Assembly (NCBI RefSeq): GCF_002217395.1
Contig: NZ_MUHD01000014.1
Location: 1-64,000 of the forward strand
DNA length: 64,000 nt
From: Flavobacterium plurextorum
Lineage (GTDB): Bacteria; Bacteroidota; Bacteroidia; Flavobacteriales; Flavobacteriaceae
Reading direction: 5' to 3'
The notes under the pieces are model-generated. The model had not been told where the DNA came from. It saw only the letters and a list, made by a program, of their open reading frames with translations, and made no database searches. Positions 27,654-37,006 of this stretch are shown here, piece after piece. The position numbers and the translations under genes were made by a program. Every line of letters begins with the position of its first letter. Within the stretch, counting starts at the first letter, position 1.

Positions 27654-28576
27654 AAATCGAATCGGAAATAGAGAAAGTCTCCAGTTTTCAGCATCTCGAA
27701 ATGTTGGCGAATCAAGTTGTAGAAGGCTTTATATCTGGAATGCACAAGAGTCCGTTTCATGGATTTTCGGCTGAATTTGCTGAACATAAAGTTTATAATG
27801 CAGGCGAAAGCACCAAACATATCGATTGGAAACTATTTGCCAAAACGGATCGTTTGTACACAAAACGTTTTGAGGAAGAAACCAATTTACGCTGTCATCT
27901 TATCGTAGATAATTCGTCGTCGATGCATTATCCTGAATTAAAATCGAATCAGCCTTTCTATGAAAAGAAGATTGGTTTTGCGGTTTTGGCTTCGGCGGTT
28001 TTAATGAATATTTTAAAGAAACAGCGTGATGCCGTTGGTTTAAGTGTTTTCTCGGATAAATATGAATATTATGCTCCAGAAAAAGGAAGCGATCGCCATC
28101 ATAGAATGCTGTTGAATAAACTGGAAGAATTATTGGTGCAGCCAAAAGTCAAAAAAACGACCGATACTATTACATATCTGCATCAGATTGCAGAGAAAAT
28201 GCATCGTCGTTCGATGATTATTTTGTTTACGGATATGTTTCAGACCGAAGATGATGAAAAGCTTTTTAACGCTTTACAGCATTTAAAACACAATAAACAC
28301 AAAGTAGTTTTGTTTCATGTAGTTGATAATGAAACCGAATTGAAATTTGATTTTGACAACGCGCCAAGAAAGTTTATTGACTTAGAATCAGGAGAAGAAG
28401 TTTCGATTTTTGCGGATAACGTTAAAATTGAATATGAAAAAAGGGTAGAAGCCTATTTTAAAAACTTGGCTTTAACCTGCGCGAAGAACCAAATTAAGTA
28501 CGTTCCAGTGAATGTTGGTGATAATTTTGAAAAAATATTGACAACATATTTGGTTGAAAAACAAAACTTTGGATAA
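27650..28576 (+). CDS. DUF58 domain protein (vWA-like)
   Basis: 308 residues with the DUF58 signature YNAGESTKHIDWKLFAKTDRLYTKRFEEE, followed by a von Willebrand A-like region with a MIDAS-type start (LIVDNSSSMHY). In Bacteroidetes such proteins usually sit in MoxR-DUF58-vWA clusters; here no MoxR ATPase is beside it. Cytoplasmic, no membrane segment. It overlaps the M1 peptidase gene by 4 bp. Confidence 0.88.
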   Translation: MKIESEIEKVSSFQHLEMLANQVVEGFISGMHKSPFHGFSAEFAEHKVYNAGESTKHIDWKLFAKTDRLYTKRFEEETNLRCHLIVDNSSSMHYPELKSNQPFYEKKIGFAVLASAVLMNILKKQRDAVGLSVFSDKYEYYAPEKGSDRHHRMLLNKLEELLVQPKVKKTTDTITYLHQIAEKMHRRSMIILFTDMFQTEDDEKLFNALQHLKHNKHKVVLFHVVDNETELKFDFDNAPRKFIDLESGEEVSIFADNVKIEYEKRVEAYFKNLALTCAKNQIKYVPVNVGDNFEKILTTYLVEKQNFG

Positions 28577-28614
28577 ATATTTGAAAATTTATTTCATTTT
28601 TTTTACAAAAACAC

Positions 28615-28644
28615 TTGCAGAAATGAAATTCTGTACTATCTTTG
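28615..28644 (+). promoter_or_regulatory. Promoter of tRNA-Asp copy 1
   Basis: TTG (28615-28617), 19-nt spacer, TATCTTTG (28637-28644): an exact match to the Bacteroidetes TTG-N19-TAnnTTTG pattern, about 19 nt before the tRNA. Confidence 0.85.
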
Positions 28645-28662
28645 CAACCGCAATAACGCAGA

Positions 28663-28736
28663 GGTTTGGTAGTTCAGTTGGTTAGAATACATGCCTGTCA
28701 CGCATGGGGTCGCGGGTTCGAGTCCCGTCCAGACCG
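28663..28736 (+). tRNA. tRNA-Asp (GTC), copy 1
   Basis: 74-nt cloverleaf: acceptor GGTTTGG pairs with CCAGACC (one G-U), anticodon loop CTGTCAC with GTC, T-arm GGGTTCGAGTCCC, discriminator G. CCA is not encoded. Identical to the copy at 29451. Confidence 0.97.
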
Positions 28737-28746
28737 CAATATTGGG

Positions 28747-28776
28747 AAAAGCCTTTCTTAACGGAAAGGCTTTTTT
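28747..28776 (+). terminator. Terminator of tRNA-Asp copy 1
   Basis: Stem AAAAGCCTTTC / GGAAAGGCTTTT followed by T-run, 10 nt after the tRNA. Confidence 0.9.
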
Positions 28777-28927
28777 GCCCAAATACGGTATCTAAGATTA
28801 GTTGTGTTGTTTTGCTGCGACTTTGTAACTCGCAGCTGGTTTAGTAGTTAGACCAATGAAAAGCTTTCCACTTTTGTGGATGGCTTTTTTGATTTAAGAC
28901 ACTTTTGGTTTTTTGTTTTTGAATGCA

Positions 28928-29300
28928 ATCCGGATAGCTATCGGGAGCTAAGATTTACATAAAGTCCGCAAAGATATTTTTTAAGAATGTAAAGTTCGCA
29001 AAGTTTTCAATTGAGAAAACTTTGCGAATTTTTTGTTTAATTCTAATTTTAAAGTAACAGTTTGTCATTCTGAGGAACGAAGAATCTCCGCAAGTAACTC
29101 TACAAAGATTTTTCCTTAATTATATTAAAATGCAGCTCGTAGTTTCAACCATGGGCTATGTTTGATTGCGAAATGAATTTCTAGACAAAGTTTTAGGGGG
29201 CAAAGTTCGCAAGGCTTACAATTGATTAAAGGTTTGCCAATTTTACGGTTATTTATAAGGGCTATAAGAATTTTTTCCTCGATAGCTATCGGGGTTTCGG
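28928..29300. repeat. Mixed repeat island between the two tRNA-Asp genes
   Basis: No gene was recognised between the two tRNA units. The stretch holds two copies of the GATAGCTATCGGGAG palindrome (28932-28948, 29280-29295), a hairpin of the CGCAAAGTTTTC / GAAAACTTTGCG type (28996-29025), a GTCATTCTGAGGAACGAAGAA repeat (29063-29108) and a GTTTCAACCATGGGCTATG repeat (29141-29160) that recurs near 38980. Confidence 0.65.
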
Positions 29301-29403
29301 TAAAAAAAGAAAGAAAGTTCTTCTTTTTTGATTTAGTTGCCGAATTTTAAAATATTGGATTTTAAGTAATTAAAAATTTCTTTTTTTTTATTCGTAAAAA
29401 AGC

Positions 29404-29433
29404 TTGCAAAATCAAAGATCTGTTGTATTTTTG
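29404..29433 (+). promoter_or_regulatory. Promoter of tRNA-Asp copy 2
   Basis: TTG (29404-29406), 19-nt spacer, TATTTTTG (29426-29433), the same spacing as for copy 1. Confidence 0.85.
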
Positions 29434-29450
29434 CACTCGCAATAACGCAG

Positions 29451-29524
29451 GGTTTGGTAGTTCAGTTGGTTAGAATACATGCCTGTCACGCATGGGGTCG
29501 CGGGTTCGAGTCCCGTCCAGACCG
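29451..29524 (+). tRNA. tRNA-Asp (GTC), copy 2
   Basis: Same 74-nt sequence as the tRNA at 28663, including the GTC anticodon. The 12 nt before each tRNA (CGCAATAACGCA) and the downstream terminator are also conserved. Confidence 0.97.
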
Positions 29525-29535
29525 CCTAAGTTGTT

Positions 29536-29565
29536 AAAAGCCTTTCTTAACGGAAAGGCTTTTTT
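29536..29565 (+). terminator. Terminator of tRNA-Asp copy 2
   Basis: Same AAAAGCCTTTC / GGAAAGGCTTTT hairpin as after copy 1, followed by T-run. Confidence 0.9.
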
Positions 29566-29576
29566 GTTTTTAGGTT

Positions 29577-29671
29577 TAACCGCAAAGAGCGCTAAGATTT
29601 ACGCAAAGTTCGCAAAGGTTTAATTTGGCTTTGCGAACTTTGCGTTTTTACCTTGCGCTCTTTGCGGTTAA
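29577..29671. repeat. Long inverted repeat TTAACCGCAAAGAGCGC / GCGCTCTTTGCGGTTAA
   Basis: Palindrome of about 95 bp, with an inner pair CGCAAAGTTCGCAAAGG / TTTGCGAACTTTGCG. It directly precedes the AraC regulator gene and belongs to the dispersed repeat set. Confidence 0.75.
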
Positions 29672-29707
29672 ATTTCTTTCTTATCTTTATAATAAGAAAT
29701 CGCATTA

Positions 29708-30529
29708 ATGGAACATTCCGGTCAGAAATTAGATAAATATTACATCAAGAAAGTAGATGCCGATAAAAAAAGTATTTACTGCCACCACGATTTGATGGGT
29801 GAATTGTTCGTGCCTCCGCATAGACACAACAAAGCACAACTGCTTTATGCCGAAGGCGATGTTGTTTTTGTAACAACCGAAACTAAAACTTATTTTTTGC
29901 CGGCAAGACATTTTATCTGGATTCCGAGTGGAGTGGAGCATAGTATCGAACCAAAATCAGAGAGTGTTACGATGCGAAATTTGTATTTTCCAGTCGAAAA
30001 AGACGAAGATGACTTTTATAAGATTGAAGGGATTTATCCTGTCAATAATTTACTATTGCAAATGATGCTTTTTACGAATCGGTGGAATGGCGATCTTAAA
30101 AAAGGAACTCCGAATTTTGCCATTGCCAAAGCAATAAAAGCGATTCTGCCTCAAATTTGCACTAACAATTTACCTTTAGAATTACCACAACCAAAAGACA
30201 AGCGACTAAGTAAAATTTTACGTTACATCGAAAACAATCTCGGAGAAACGATTTTATTTGCTGATGTTGCTCATGAATTTGGTTACAGCGAACGCTCTTT
30301 GTATCGCTTGTTTCAAAAAGATCTCAATATGTCTTTTATTCAATATTATACCATTCGAAGAATTTTAAAAGCAATCGAACTTTTATTAGAAAGAAAACTT
30401 TCGGTAAAAGAGGTAGCCCAAGAAGTTGGTTATAATAGTGTTCCGACTTTCAGTAATACATTCTTCAAGATTTTAGGACAAAGACCTTCCGATTACTTAA
30501 GCGGAGAAGATATCTTGTTTGGTAAATAA
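29708..30529 (+). CDS. AraC-family transcriptional regulator
   Basis: N-terminal cupin-like sensor region (FVPPHRHNKAQLLYAEGDVVFV, HFIWIPSGVEHSIE) and C-terminal double helix-turn-helix (ILFADVAHEFGYSERSLYRLF, SVKEVAQEVGYNSVPTFSNTF). 273 residues. It sits upstream of, and in the same orientation as, the TolC-HlyD-MFS efflux genes and is their likely activator (inference); the 415-bp gap between them is filled by repeats. Confidence 0.9.
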   Translation: MEHSGQKLDKYYIKKVDADKKSIYCHHDLMGELFVPPHRHNKAQLLYAEGDVVFVTTETKTYFLPARHFIWIPSGVEHSIEPKSESVTMRNLYFPVEKDEDDFYKIEGIYPVNNLLLQMMLFTNRWNGDLKKGTPNFAIAKAIKAILPQICTNNLPLELPQPKDKRLSKILRYIENNLGETILFADVAHEFGYSERSLYRLFQKDLNMSFIQYYTIRRILKAIELLLERKLSVKEVAQEVGYNSVPTFSNTFFKILGQRPSDYLSGEDILFGK

Positions 30530-30587
30530 GTTTTGTTTCACGCTCCCGATAGCTATAGAGATAGACAGATTTTAGCAGATAATTTTA

Positions 30588-30723
30588 ACACATAGAAACA
30601 TAGATTTTTGTTGCGTTGAAAGGCGTTTCACTTAGCATGAATGCACATAGAGCTATGTGTGAATGATGTATCATTTATTTTAATCTTTATAGAGTTCGTT
30701 AATGCCTATGTTTTTATGTGTTT
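30588..30723. repeat. Dispersed inverted repeat, AACACATAGAAACATAG family
   Basis: Outer arms AACACATAGAAACATAG and CTATGTTTTTATGTGTT. Same family as 16656-16789. A GCTCCCGATAGCTATAG half element lies just before it (30542-30558). Nothing else is apparent in 30530-30944 beyond an AT-rich leader to the next gene. Confidence 0.7.
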
Positions 30724-30944
30724 AAATAACTATTTCGATTAAAAAAGTAAAATCTGTATTTATCTGCGTGATACATCACAAATTGAACTTGTTTTGTAAT
30801 AAATTGTTTTACAGTGATTTAATATAACGTTTTCGGAAAATACGATTTTAACATTTGTCCGAAATGAATATGTTATTGACTTTTTAGAATTATCAGTCAA
30901 CGGAAAAATGAAGGAACTTTGCAGCATAAATTATTTAAATATTC

Positions 30945-32300
30945 ATGTTCCTTAAAACAACAAATTCTACAGACGATTGTTTTTCCAGAATCCTGCTGTT
31001 ATTCTTAATTGTATTAGCATTCAATGGCTTACAAGCGCAGGAAGTTCATTCGGTTTCATTAAAAGAAGCTTTGAAACTGGCTAAAGAAAACAACAAAAAA
31101 ATCCTTAGATCTCAATTGGAGGTCACGCTCTCGGAGCAAAACATTAAAGAAAGAAAAGAACTTCGACTGCCCGATGTGCAGCTAAACGGTATGTATTCGA
31201 GAATTACGAATATTACCGAATTTAAAGGAAGCGGATTCTTAAATGGCAAAGAAGTAACAAAGGCAATTCCTGAAATTTATGAGGTCAATTCGACTTTTAA
31301 AATGCCAATTTATGCGGGGAATAAAATTAATAATGCCATTAAAATTGCCAATCAGGAAAATGAAATTGCCAAAATAAAAACAGAAAAGACCGAGAATGAT
31401 GTCGAGCTTGAAGTGGTGGCAAATTATCTGGCGATTTATAAAATGATGGAACTTCAGAAAATTTTTGAAGAAAACATCAAAGAAGAAAAAAGCCGATTGA
31501 AAGAAGTACAGTCACTTCAAAAGCACGGAGCGGTTACAAAAAACGAAGTTATTAGAGCCGAATTACAGCTTTCGGATCGTGAACTGAATGCGCTTACAAA
31601 TTCCAAAAACATAAAAATTGCGCTTCACGATCTGAAAACTTTAATTCAGATTCCAGAAAACGAGGAAATAGCAATCGATACAACATCAAATCTGGATGAA
31701 ATGAACGGTTTGGATCCGTATGATTATTATATGACTAAAGCGTTACAAAACGAAGAAATGCGTATTGCAAGTCAGGAATTAAGCATCAGCAAAACCGAAC
31801 TGAAACTGGTTAAGGGAAATTATCTGCCAAGTGTTCACTTTTTTGGGAACTATGGTTTTTATTATCCGAACTACAAGTTTTTTCCGCCAAATCCATATTT
31901 ATACACTTTAGGTCAGGTCGGAATTGAAGCGACTTTTGATATTTCGTCTTTGTATAAAAATAAAACGAAAATGGAACAGGCGAATACCAAAATCAGATGG
32001 CAGGAAATGCAGTCGGAAATTGTAAAAGAAGAAATTCAGGACAAGCTGTATAAAGAACATACACAATATCAAGAAATCCTTGAAAAGTTTGTGGTGGTCG
32101 ATAAAGCTTTGGATTTAGCCAATGAAAATTACCGAATTGTAAAGGTGAAATACTTAAACCAATTGGTTTTAATTACCGAAATGGTTGATGCTGATAATGC
32201 TTTGCTTCAGGCGAAATACAATAAAATTTCTACTCATTTGGATGCGGTTTTAAAACATTACGAGCTGCTTCATACGGCGGGGATTATGCCACAGAGTTAA
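30945..32300 (+). CDS. TolC-family outer-membrane efflux protein
   Basis: A signal peptide (ending GLQAQ, about residue 32) precedes two helical coiled-coil TolC/OEP repeats (ALKLAKENNKKILRSQLEV, AVTKNEVIRAELQLSDRELN; then a second at about 265-445). The 451 residues are normal for the family. First gene of an efflux operon with an EmrA-like adaptor and EmrB-like transporter. Confidence 0.9.
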   Translation: MFLKTTNSTDDCFSRILLLFLIVLAFNGLQAQEVHSVSLKEALKLAKENNKKILRSQLEVTLSEQNIKERKELRLPDVQLNGMYSRITNITEFKGSGFLNGKEVTKAIPEIYEVNSTFKMPIYAGNKINNAIKIANQENEIAKIKTEKTENDVELEVVANYLAIYKMMELQKIFEENIKEEKSRLKEVQSLQKHGAVTKNEVIRAELQLSDRELNALTNSKNIKIALHDLKTLIQIPENEEIAIDTTSNLDEMNGLDPYDYYMTKALQNEEMRIASQELSISKTELKLVKGNYLPSVHFFGNYGFYYPNYKFFPPNPYLYTLGQVGIEATFDISSLYKNKTKMEQANTKIRWQEMQSEIVKEEIQDKLYKEHTQYQEILEKFVVVDKALDLANENYRIVKVKYLNQLVLITEMVDADNALLQAKYNKISTHLDAVLKHYELLHTAGIMPQS

Positions 32301-32389
32301 GAGTTTTTAGACTTGATAGAAGAAAGAAGCAAGAGAATAAAGTAAAGAATATAGATTTTAAGTTCCGAAAGAACGGTTCATATTGTAGC

Positions 32390-32420
32390 GCCGTCCCGAG
32401 GCTTCGGGATCAATCCGGGG
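32390..32420. repeat. CCCGAGGCTTCGGGAT repeat fragment
   Basis: Partial copy of the dispersed GTCATT...CCCGAGGCTTCGGGA family in the gap between the TolC-like and HlyD-like genes. Confidence 0.6.
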
Positions 32421-32458
32421 AGAATTAGAGAAAATAGACAAGAAAAGATATAGAGTTT

Positions 32459-33508
32459 ATGGTTAAGATAAAAAATGAAACTAGAAGAAACAGAACGTTT
32501 CATATATTAATAACAATTATTGCGTGCACGCTTGTGGTGAGCGGAGTTATTTTAGGAATTTGGTTTTATGTGTTCAATAGAAACCACGAAGAAACGAATG
32601 ATGCTCAGGTTGAGCAATATGTTACGCCAATTATGTCGAGAATTACGGGTTACGTGCAGGAAGTTCGTTTTAACGAAAATCAGTTTGTGCATAAAGGTGA
32701 TACTTTGGTTGTGATTGACAATCGTGAATATAAATCGAAATTGAATGTGGCTCTTGCCGATGTTCAAAACGCACAGCAAAACAGCGTTGTAGCGCAAAAA
32801 AATGCGGTTACCACAGCAAGTGCAACGGCTATTAACGAATCGCAGTTAGAAGGTGCAAAGTCGAATCTTTGGAAAACAAAACTGGAATACGAAAGATATA
32901 AAGCTTTGGTGAAAGACGAAGCGGCAACTTCTCAACAATTAGAAAAAGTAAAGGCAGATTACGAGTCGGCGCAAGCACATTTTCAGGAAATGAAAAATAG
33001 AATTCACTCAGCGACTTTAAGTACAACGGTTGCTGAAGCGAATGTTCCAACAACGCAAACCAATATCGCATCGAAACAAGCAACTGCGGATAATGCTGCA
33101 TTGTTTCTTTCGTACACAATAATAACTGCGCCTTACGACGGCTGGGTTGGAAAAAGAACTCTACAACCAGGGCAATTGGTAAAAGAAGGACAATCTTTGC
33201 TTTCGATTGTAAGTAAAGAAAAATGGATTACAGCCAATTTTAAAGAAACTCAATTGCAATATTTAACCGTTGGGCAGGATGTTGAAATTAAAGCTGATGC
33301 TGTGAGCGGAACAACTTTTACAGGAACAATTGCTTCTTTATCGCCTGCGAGCGGTGCCAGATTTTCGCTGCTTCCTCCAGACAATGCAACTGGAAATTTC
33401 GTAAAAATCGAGCAAAGAATCCCAGTTAGAATCCAGTTGAAAAACAGCGATAAACAAGCTGATTTTTTAAGAGCGGGAATGAATATCACTGTGATTGCAG
33501 CACATTAA
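32459..33508 (+). CDS. EmrA/HlyD-family membrane fusion protein
   Basis: One N-terminal membrane helix (about residues 15-38), the family motif TNDAQVEQYVTPIMSRITGYV with the first lipoyl half, a coiled-coil hairpin (about 80-190), and the second lipoyl half (ITAPYDGWVGKRTLQPGQLV). 349 residues. Its stop codon is one base before the start of the MFS gene. It bridges the MFS transporter to the TolC-like channel. Confidence 0.92.
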   Translation: MVKIKNETRRNRTFHILITIIACTLVVSGVILGIWFYVFNRNHEETNDAQVEQYVTPIMSRITGYVQEVRFNENQFVHKGDTLVVIDNREYKSKLNVALADVQNAQQNSVVAQKNAVTTASATAINESQLEGAKSNLWKTKLEYERYKALVKDEAATSQQLEKVKADYESAQAHFQEMKNRIHSATLSTTVAEANVPTTQTNIASKQATADNAALFLSYTIITAPYDGWVGKRTLQPGQLVKEGQSLLSIVSKEKWITANFKETQLQYLTVGQDVEIKADAVSGTTFTGTIASLSPASGARFSLLPPDNATGNFVKIEQRIPVRIQLKNSDKQADFLRAGMNITVIAAH

Positions 33509-33509
33509 A

Positions 33510-35093
33510 ATGGAAGATAAAAGTATTTTTAAATCCTGGGTTCCAAAATGGGCAATCATTATTATTTTGTTTGTCTGCCTTTTGCATTCCATGATTTTAT
33601 TGGGAGTTTATACTTCAAACGTAACCTACGCGGCAAGTTTTCTAGATATTGAGCCCGAAGATTTGCAGTTTGCAATGTGTGTTACGTACGGAACTTTACT
33701 CGCAACGATTTTGATAGAAAGCAGGTTTTCGAGTTTTTTTCCTGCAAAAAATTACCTGATGGCCGTTTATTCCTTAATTGGAATTACGATTGTTTCATCA
33801 GCATATATTACCAATTTTTATCTTTTTTTAATGCTCAGAATTGCCGAAGGAATCTTAATGGCACTTCCAGTAATTACAATCAGACAATTATTGATAGAGC
33901 AATTTAATTCTAAAAACGCCATTATAATTGGTTTCTCCTTTTATTACGGTTCGTTGTTATTGTCAACGCCTTTTATAATGAATATTGCGGTTTGGTTTCT
34001 GGATCATTACGATTGGAAATATATGTTGTACGTTTCTGGTGGATTGCAGGTTTTGAATGTCTTTTTAATCTTGGTTACTTTTCGTGGGCACCGAATCACA
34101 AAGAAAATTCCGTTGTATCAAATCGACTGGATGAGTTATTTTTTGGTTTTAACTGCCATTCTTTGCGGTGCTTACTTTTTTGTTTATGCCGAGAAAAAAT
34201 ATTGGTTTGATTCTTCTCAAATGGTTCTAACGTTAATGATTGCTTTAATTTCGGGTGGTTTATTCATCTTTAAAGAGCTTTTGGTAAAAAGACCCACTTT
34301 TGATTTTGAAGTTTTTAAATACGCCAATCTGCGAATAGGATTTTTATTGTTTTTCCTTTTCTATATCAGCAGAGCAACGCTGAGTCTTTGTCACTCGGCG
34401 ATGTTTTCAATCTGGAATTGGGATCCGTCTCGTGTTGCGGGCGTGCAATACATTAACGGACTAGGAAATGTGATTGGACTTATTTTAGCTGCATTTTTCC
34501 TGATGAAATCCGTTTCGACCAAAATCATTTTTATGATTGGTTTTTCGTTAATTGCGGTGTTTCATTTTTGGTTTACGTTTCTTTTTGTACCCGATGTAGC
34601 TTTGTCAGATATAATTATTCCGTATGTGTTACAAGGAATTGGAGTTGGATTTTTATTTGTTCCTTTAATCTTGTTTACGACATCTTCGGTTCCTGCAAAA
34701 ATGGCGGTTTCTTCTGGAATTGTAGGTGTTTCTGGTCGTTTTTGGGGAAGTACAATTGGTTTTTGTGTGATGCAGAACGCGGTTGTATTTTTAAACAAAA
34801 AACACTTTTTAAAACTAAGTCAGTTTGTAACTGGCGAAAATCCCGAGGCGCAGCAAACAATTGCTTCAACAGCACAGAGTTTTATGGCAAAAGGATATTC
34901 GGCAGATAATGCAAATACTTTAGCCTTGAAAAAAGTCTTCGGAACAGTTGCTAAACAAGCCACTTTATTGGCAGATATGGAGATTTATACCATTGTAGGT
35001 TATGGTTTGGTGGTTTTGATTATTCTGATAGCGTGTAATCAACATTTGAGGCAAACGATGACTTTGGTTAAAAGTAAAATTTGGATAGGATAG
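33510..35093 (+). CDS. MFS drug transporter, DHA2/EmrB-like
   Basis: About fourteen membrane helices over 527 residues fit the DHA2 group that pairs with EmrA-type adaptors. The ATG at 33510 follows the adaptor stop by one base and gives MEDKSIFKSWVPKW as the N-terminus; a TTG at 33495 would overlap the adaptor gene. The classical MFS motif A is poorly conserved, as in many Bacteroidetes members. Substrate unknown. Confidence 0.88.
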   Translation: MEDKSIFKSWVPKWAIIIILFVCLLHSMILLGVYTSNVTYAASFLDIEPEDLQFAMCVTYGTLLATILIESRFSSFFPAKNYLMAVYSLIGITIVSSAYITNFYLFLMLRIAEGILMALPVITIRQLLIEQFNSKNAIIIGFSFYYGSLLLSTPFIMNIAVWFLDHYDWKYMLYVSGGLQVLNVFLILVTFRGHRITKKIPLYQIDWMSYFLVLTAILCGAYFFVYAEKKYWFDSSQMVLTLMIALISGGLFIFKELLVKRPTFDFEVFKYANLRIGFLLFFLFYISRATLSLCHSAMFSIWNWDPSRVAGVQYINGLGNVIGLILAAFFLMKSVSTKIIFMIGFSLIAVFHFWFTFLFVPDVALSDIIIPYVLQGIGVGFLFVPLILFTTSSVPAKMAVSSGIVGVSGRFWGSTIGFCVMQNAVVFLNKKHFLKLSQFVTGENPEAQQTIASTAQSFMAKGYSADNANTLALKKVFGTVAKQATLLADMEIYTIVGYGLVVLIILIACNQHLRQTMTLVKSKIWIG

Positions 35094-35141
35094 TTTTGTT
35101 TCAGGTTTAAAGTTTCAAGTTCAAAGTTTTTGCGCATTTTA

Positions 35142-35395
35142 TGTCATCCTGAGGAACGAAGGATCACACGCGAAATTCCGCAAACCGAATCGCCAATCTT
35201 TGTCGGGTTTAATCTCGCAAAGTCGCAAAGTTTTTTATTTTTTAAAGCCACAGATTAATAAGATTTAAAGGATTTTTTTTCACGCAGATTTGACAGATTA
35301 CGCGGATTATTTTTTTCTTATTTTCAAAATTTAATCTGCTCGATCTGCCAAATCTGCGAGAGTAAAAAAACTTTGGGCCTCTGCGATTTCGCGAG
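35142..35395. repeat. Dispersed repeats between efflux operon and HAD gene
   Basis: The 397-bp gap 35094-35490 has no recognisable gene. It holds a GTCATCCTGAGGAACGAAGGA copy (35142-35206) and a long imperfect palindrome (about 35244-35395) with arms like CACGCAGATTTGACAGATTA and AATCTGCTCGATCTGCC. Confidence 0.6.
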
Positions 35396-35490
35396 ATTCA
35401 AAAAAAACCTTAGCGAATCTCTGTGGAAAATCTCCGCGCAACTCTGCGGAAATAATTATCTTGCAACCGTTAAAAAAACAAAAAAATAAA

Positions 35491-36150
35491 ATGAAACAGC
35501 AATGTGTAATTTTTGATATGGATGGCGTGATTTCGCACACGAATCCGTATCATGTGAAGGCTTTTGAGGCGTTTTTCGATAAGTATAATGTTCCTTATAC
35601 CAATGAAGAATTTGAAGAACATATGTATGGAAAACACAATAGTTATATCATGTCGCATTTTTTCAAGCGCCCAATTTCGGGAGAAGAATTGATAAAACTT
35701 GAAGACGAAAAAGAAGGAATGTTTCGTGAAATTTATAAAGACAAAGTCGATACGATTCCGCATTATTTGGATTTTTTAAGCCAATTAAAAGCTCGTGGAT
35801 TTAAAACAGCCGTTGCAACATCGGCGCCGCGTGCGAATCTGGATTTGATTGCAAACGCTTTGAAAATTTCAGACAAAATGGATTCGATGATGTCGAGCGA
35901 AGATGTTACACATCATAAACCAAATCCCGAAGTATATTTAGAATCAGCAAAACGTGTTGGAGTTTCTCCATCTGATTGTGTGGTTTTCGAAGATTCTTTT
36001 TCGGGTATTACAGCAGGACTAAATGCAGGAATGAAAGTAGTTGGCGTTTTGAGTACGCATACAAAAGAACAACTTCCGCCATGTAGTTTTTATATTAATG
36101 ATTATAGCGAGATTAATGTCGATAAGGTTTTAGAATTATTAAACAGCTAA
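35491..36150 (+). CDS. HAD-superfamily hydrolase (beta-phosphoglucomutase-like)
   Basis: HAD motif I (IFDMDGVI, nucleophile Asp near residue 9), a helical cap domain (about 15-85), motif II (VATSAPRAN), and motifs III/IV (KPNPEVYL, VVFEDSFSGITAGLNAGM). 219 residues. It is closest to the sugar-phosphate phosphatase / beta-phosphoglucomutase subfamily. The ATG at 35491 is preferred over an in-frame TTG at 35461. Confidence 0.88.
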   Translation: MKQQCVIFDMDGVISHTNPYHVKAFEAFFDKYNVPYTNEEFEEHMYGKHNSYIMSHFFKRPISGEELIKLEDEKEGMFREIYKDKVDTIPHYLDFLSQLKARGFKTAVATSAPRANLDLIANALKISDKMDSMMSSEDVTHHKPNPEVYLESAKRVGVSPSDCVVFEDSFSGITAGLNAGMKVVGVLSTHTKEQLPPCSFYINDYSEINVDKVLELLNS

Positions 36151-36160
36151 AATTTTTAAA

Positions 36161-36330
36161 CCATATAAGTAATATAAGTTCATTTTAATAGAAGAGACCT
36201 TTGTCAAAGTTTTAAACTTTGATAAAGGTTTTTTAGTATTGTAGCCACAAAGTTTTGTCATTTCGATTCCGAAGCCTCGGGATCGAAATGACAAGCTAGA
36301 CCTAAAAATAAATATAAGCGATATGAATTG
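36161..36330. repeat. CCATATAAGTAATATAAG family repeat with nested copies
   Basis: Opens with CCATATAAGTAATATAAGTT, contains a terminator-like hairpin ACCTTTGTCAAAGT / ACTTTGATAAAGGT plus T-run (36197-36234) that can end the HAD transcript, then a GTCATTTCGATTCCGAAGCC copy (36257-36294), and closes with AAATATAAGCGATATGAATT. Confidence 0.65.
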
Positions 36331-36394
36331 CCTTCAGTTTTTAGCTGGAGTTTTTTTTATGTTTGAAAGGGAGAGGCTTTAGCTGAAAAAAACT

Positions 36395-36721
36395 TTATAG
36401 AATAAACATAGCAATTGTCATTGCAATAAACAGATAAAGAAAAACCGATGCGCTTAATAAAAACCATAAGGATTTTGGAACAAATTTTAATCTTAAATCT
36501 TTAATAATTATAATGGAATTGACAAAAGAAAAAACTACAAGAAGTAGATTTAAAAATAAGATAAAAGTAGCGCCGTAAGCATATATCAAAGTGCCTCTAA
36601 AATTCTCCAGATAATGTTTCGTCGTACAGCTAAGAATGAATAGAATAGGAATTGTAATAGCAAATTTCTGTATTAGATTTAGATCTTTGAACTTTGTCAA
36701 TATGGATTTTGATAAAATCAT
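36395..36721 (-). CDS. Small membrane protein coupled to an XRE regulator
   Basis: 108 residues with three predicted membrane helices (about 15-33, 45-70, 82-106). Family not recognised. Its start overlaps the stop of the upstream XRE regulator by 4 bp, so the two are translationally coupled, a common pairing in Bacteroidetes. Confidence 0.7.
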   Translation of the reverse strand: MILSKSILTKFKDLNLIQKFAITIPILFILSCTTKHYLENFRGTLIYAYGATFILFLNLLLVVFSFVNSIIIIKDLRLKFVPKSLWFLLSASVFLYLFIAMTIAMFIL

Positions 36722-36948
36722 TTCAAAGGAAAATCAAACAATTCTTTAAGATCAATATCTAGAGCATTTGCGATTCGTATAAGGGTTCTTATACCTGTAT
36801 TTATTTCAGCTCTTTCAATTCTGCCAATCTGATTTTTTGGAATATCACAATCATCAGCTAAAGCTTGCTGCGATAAACCTTTCTTTTCACGAAGTTGCCT
36901 AATGTGAATGCCAAGATTTGTAATAAAAGTTTCTTCTGAAATATCCAT
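36718..36948 (-). CDS. XRE-family helix-turn-helix regulator
   Basis: 76 residues made almost entirely of one Cro/C1-type domain (IRQLREKKGLSQQALADDCDIPKNQIGRIE, then LIRIANALDIDLKELF). It is divergent from the small-protein gene at 37031 (82-bp gap), which it may control along with its own operon. Confidence 0.88.
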   Translation of the reverse strand: MDISEETFITNLGIHIRQLREKKGLSQQALADDCDIPKNQIGRIERAEINTGIRTLIRIANALDIDLKELFDFPLK

Positions 36949-37006
36949 ATTTCAAAAGTCATAACAATTATTTTTTAGTAAGACACAAATTTGTATCCAA
37001 AATTAT

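Noticed and set aside
34568..34909. A 113-codon open frame inside the MFS gene
   Set aside because: Same-strand shift of the MFS frame; Cys/Phe/Trp-rich product with no plausible family.
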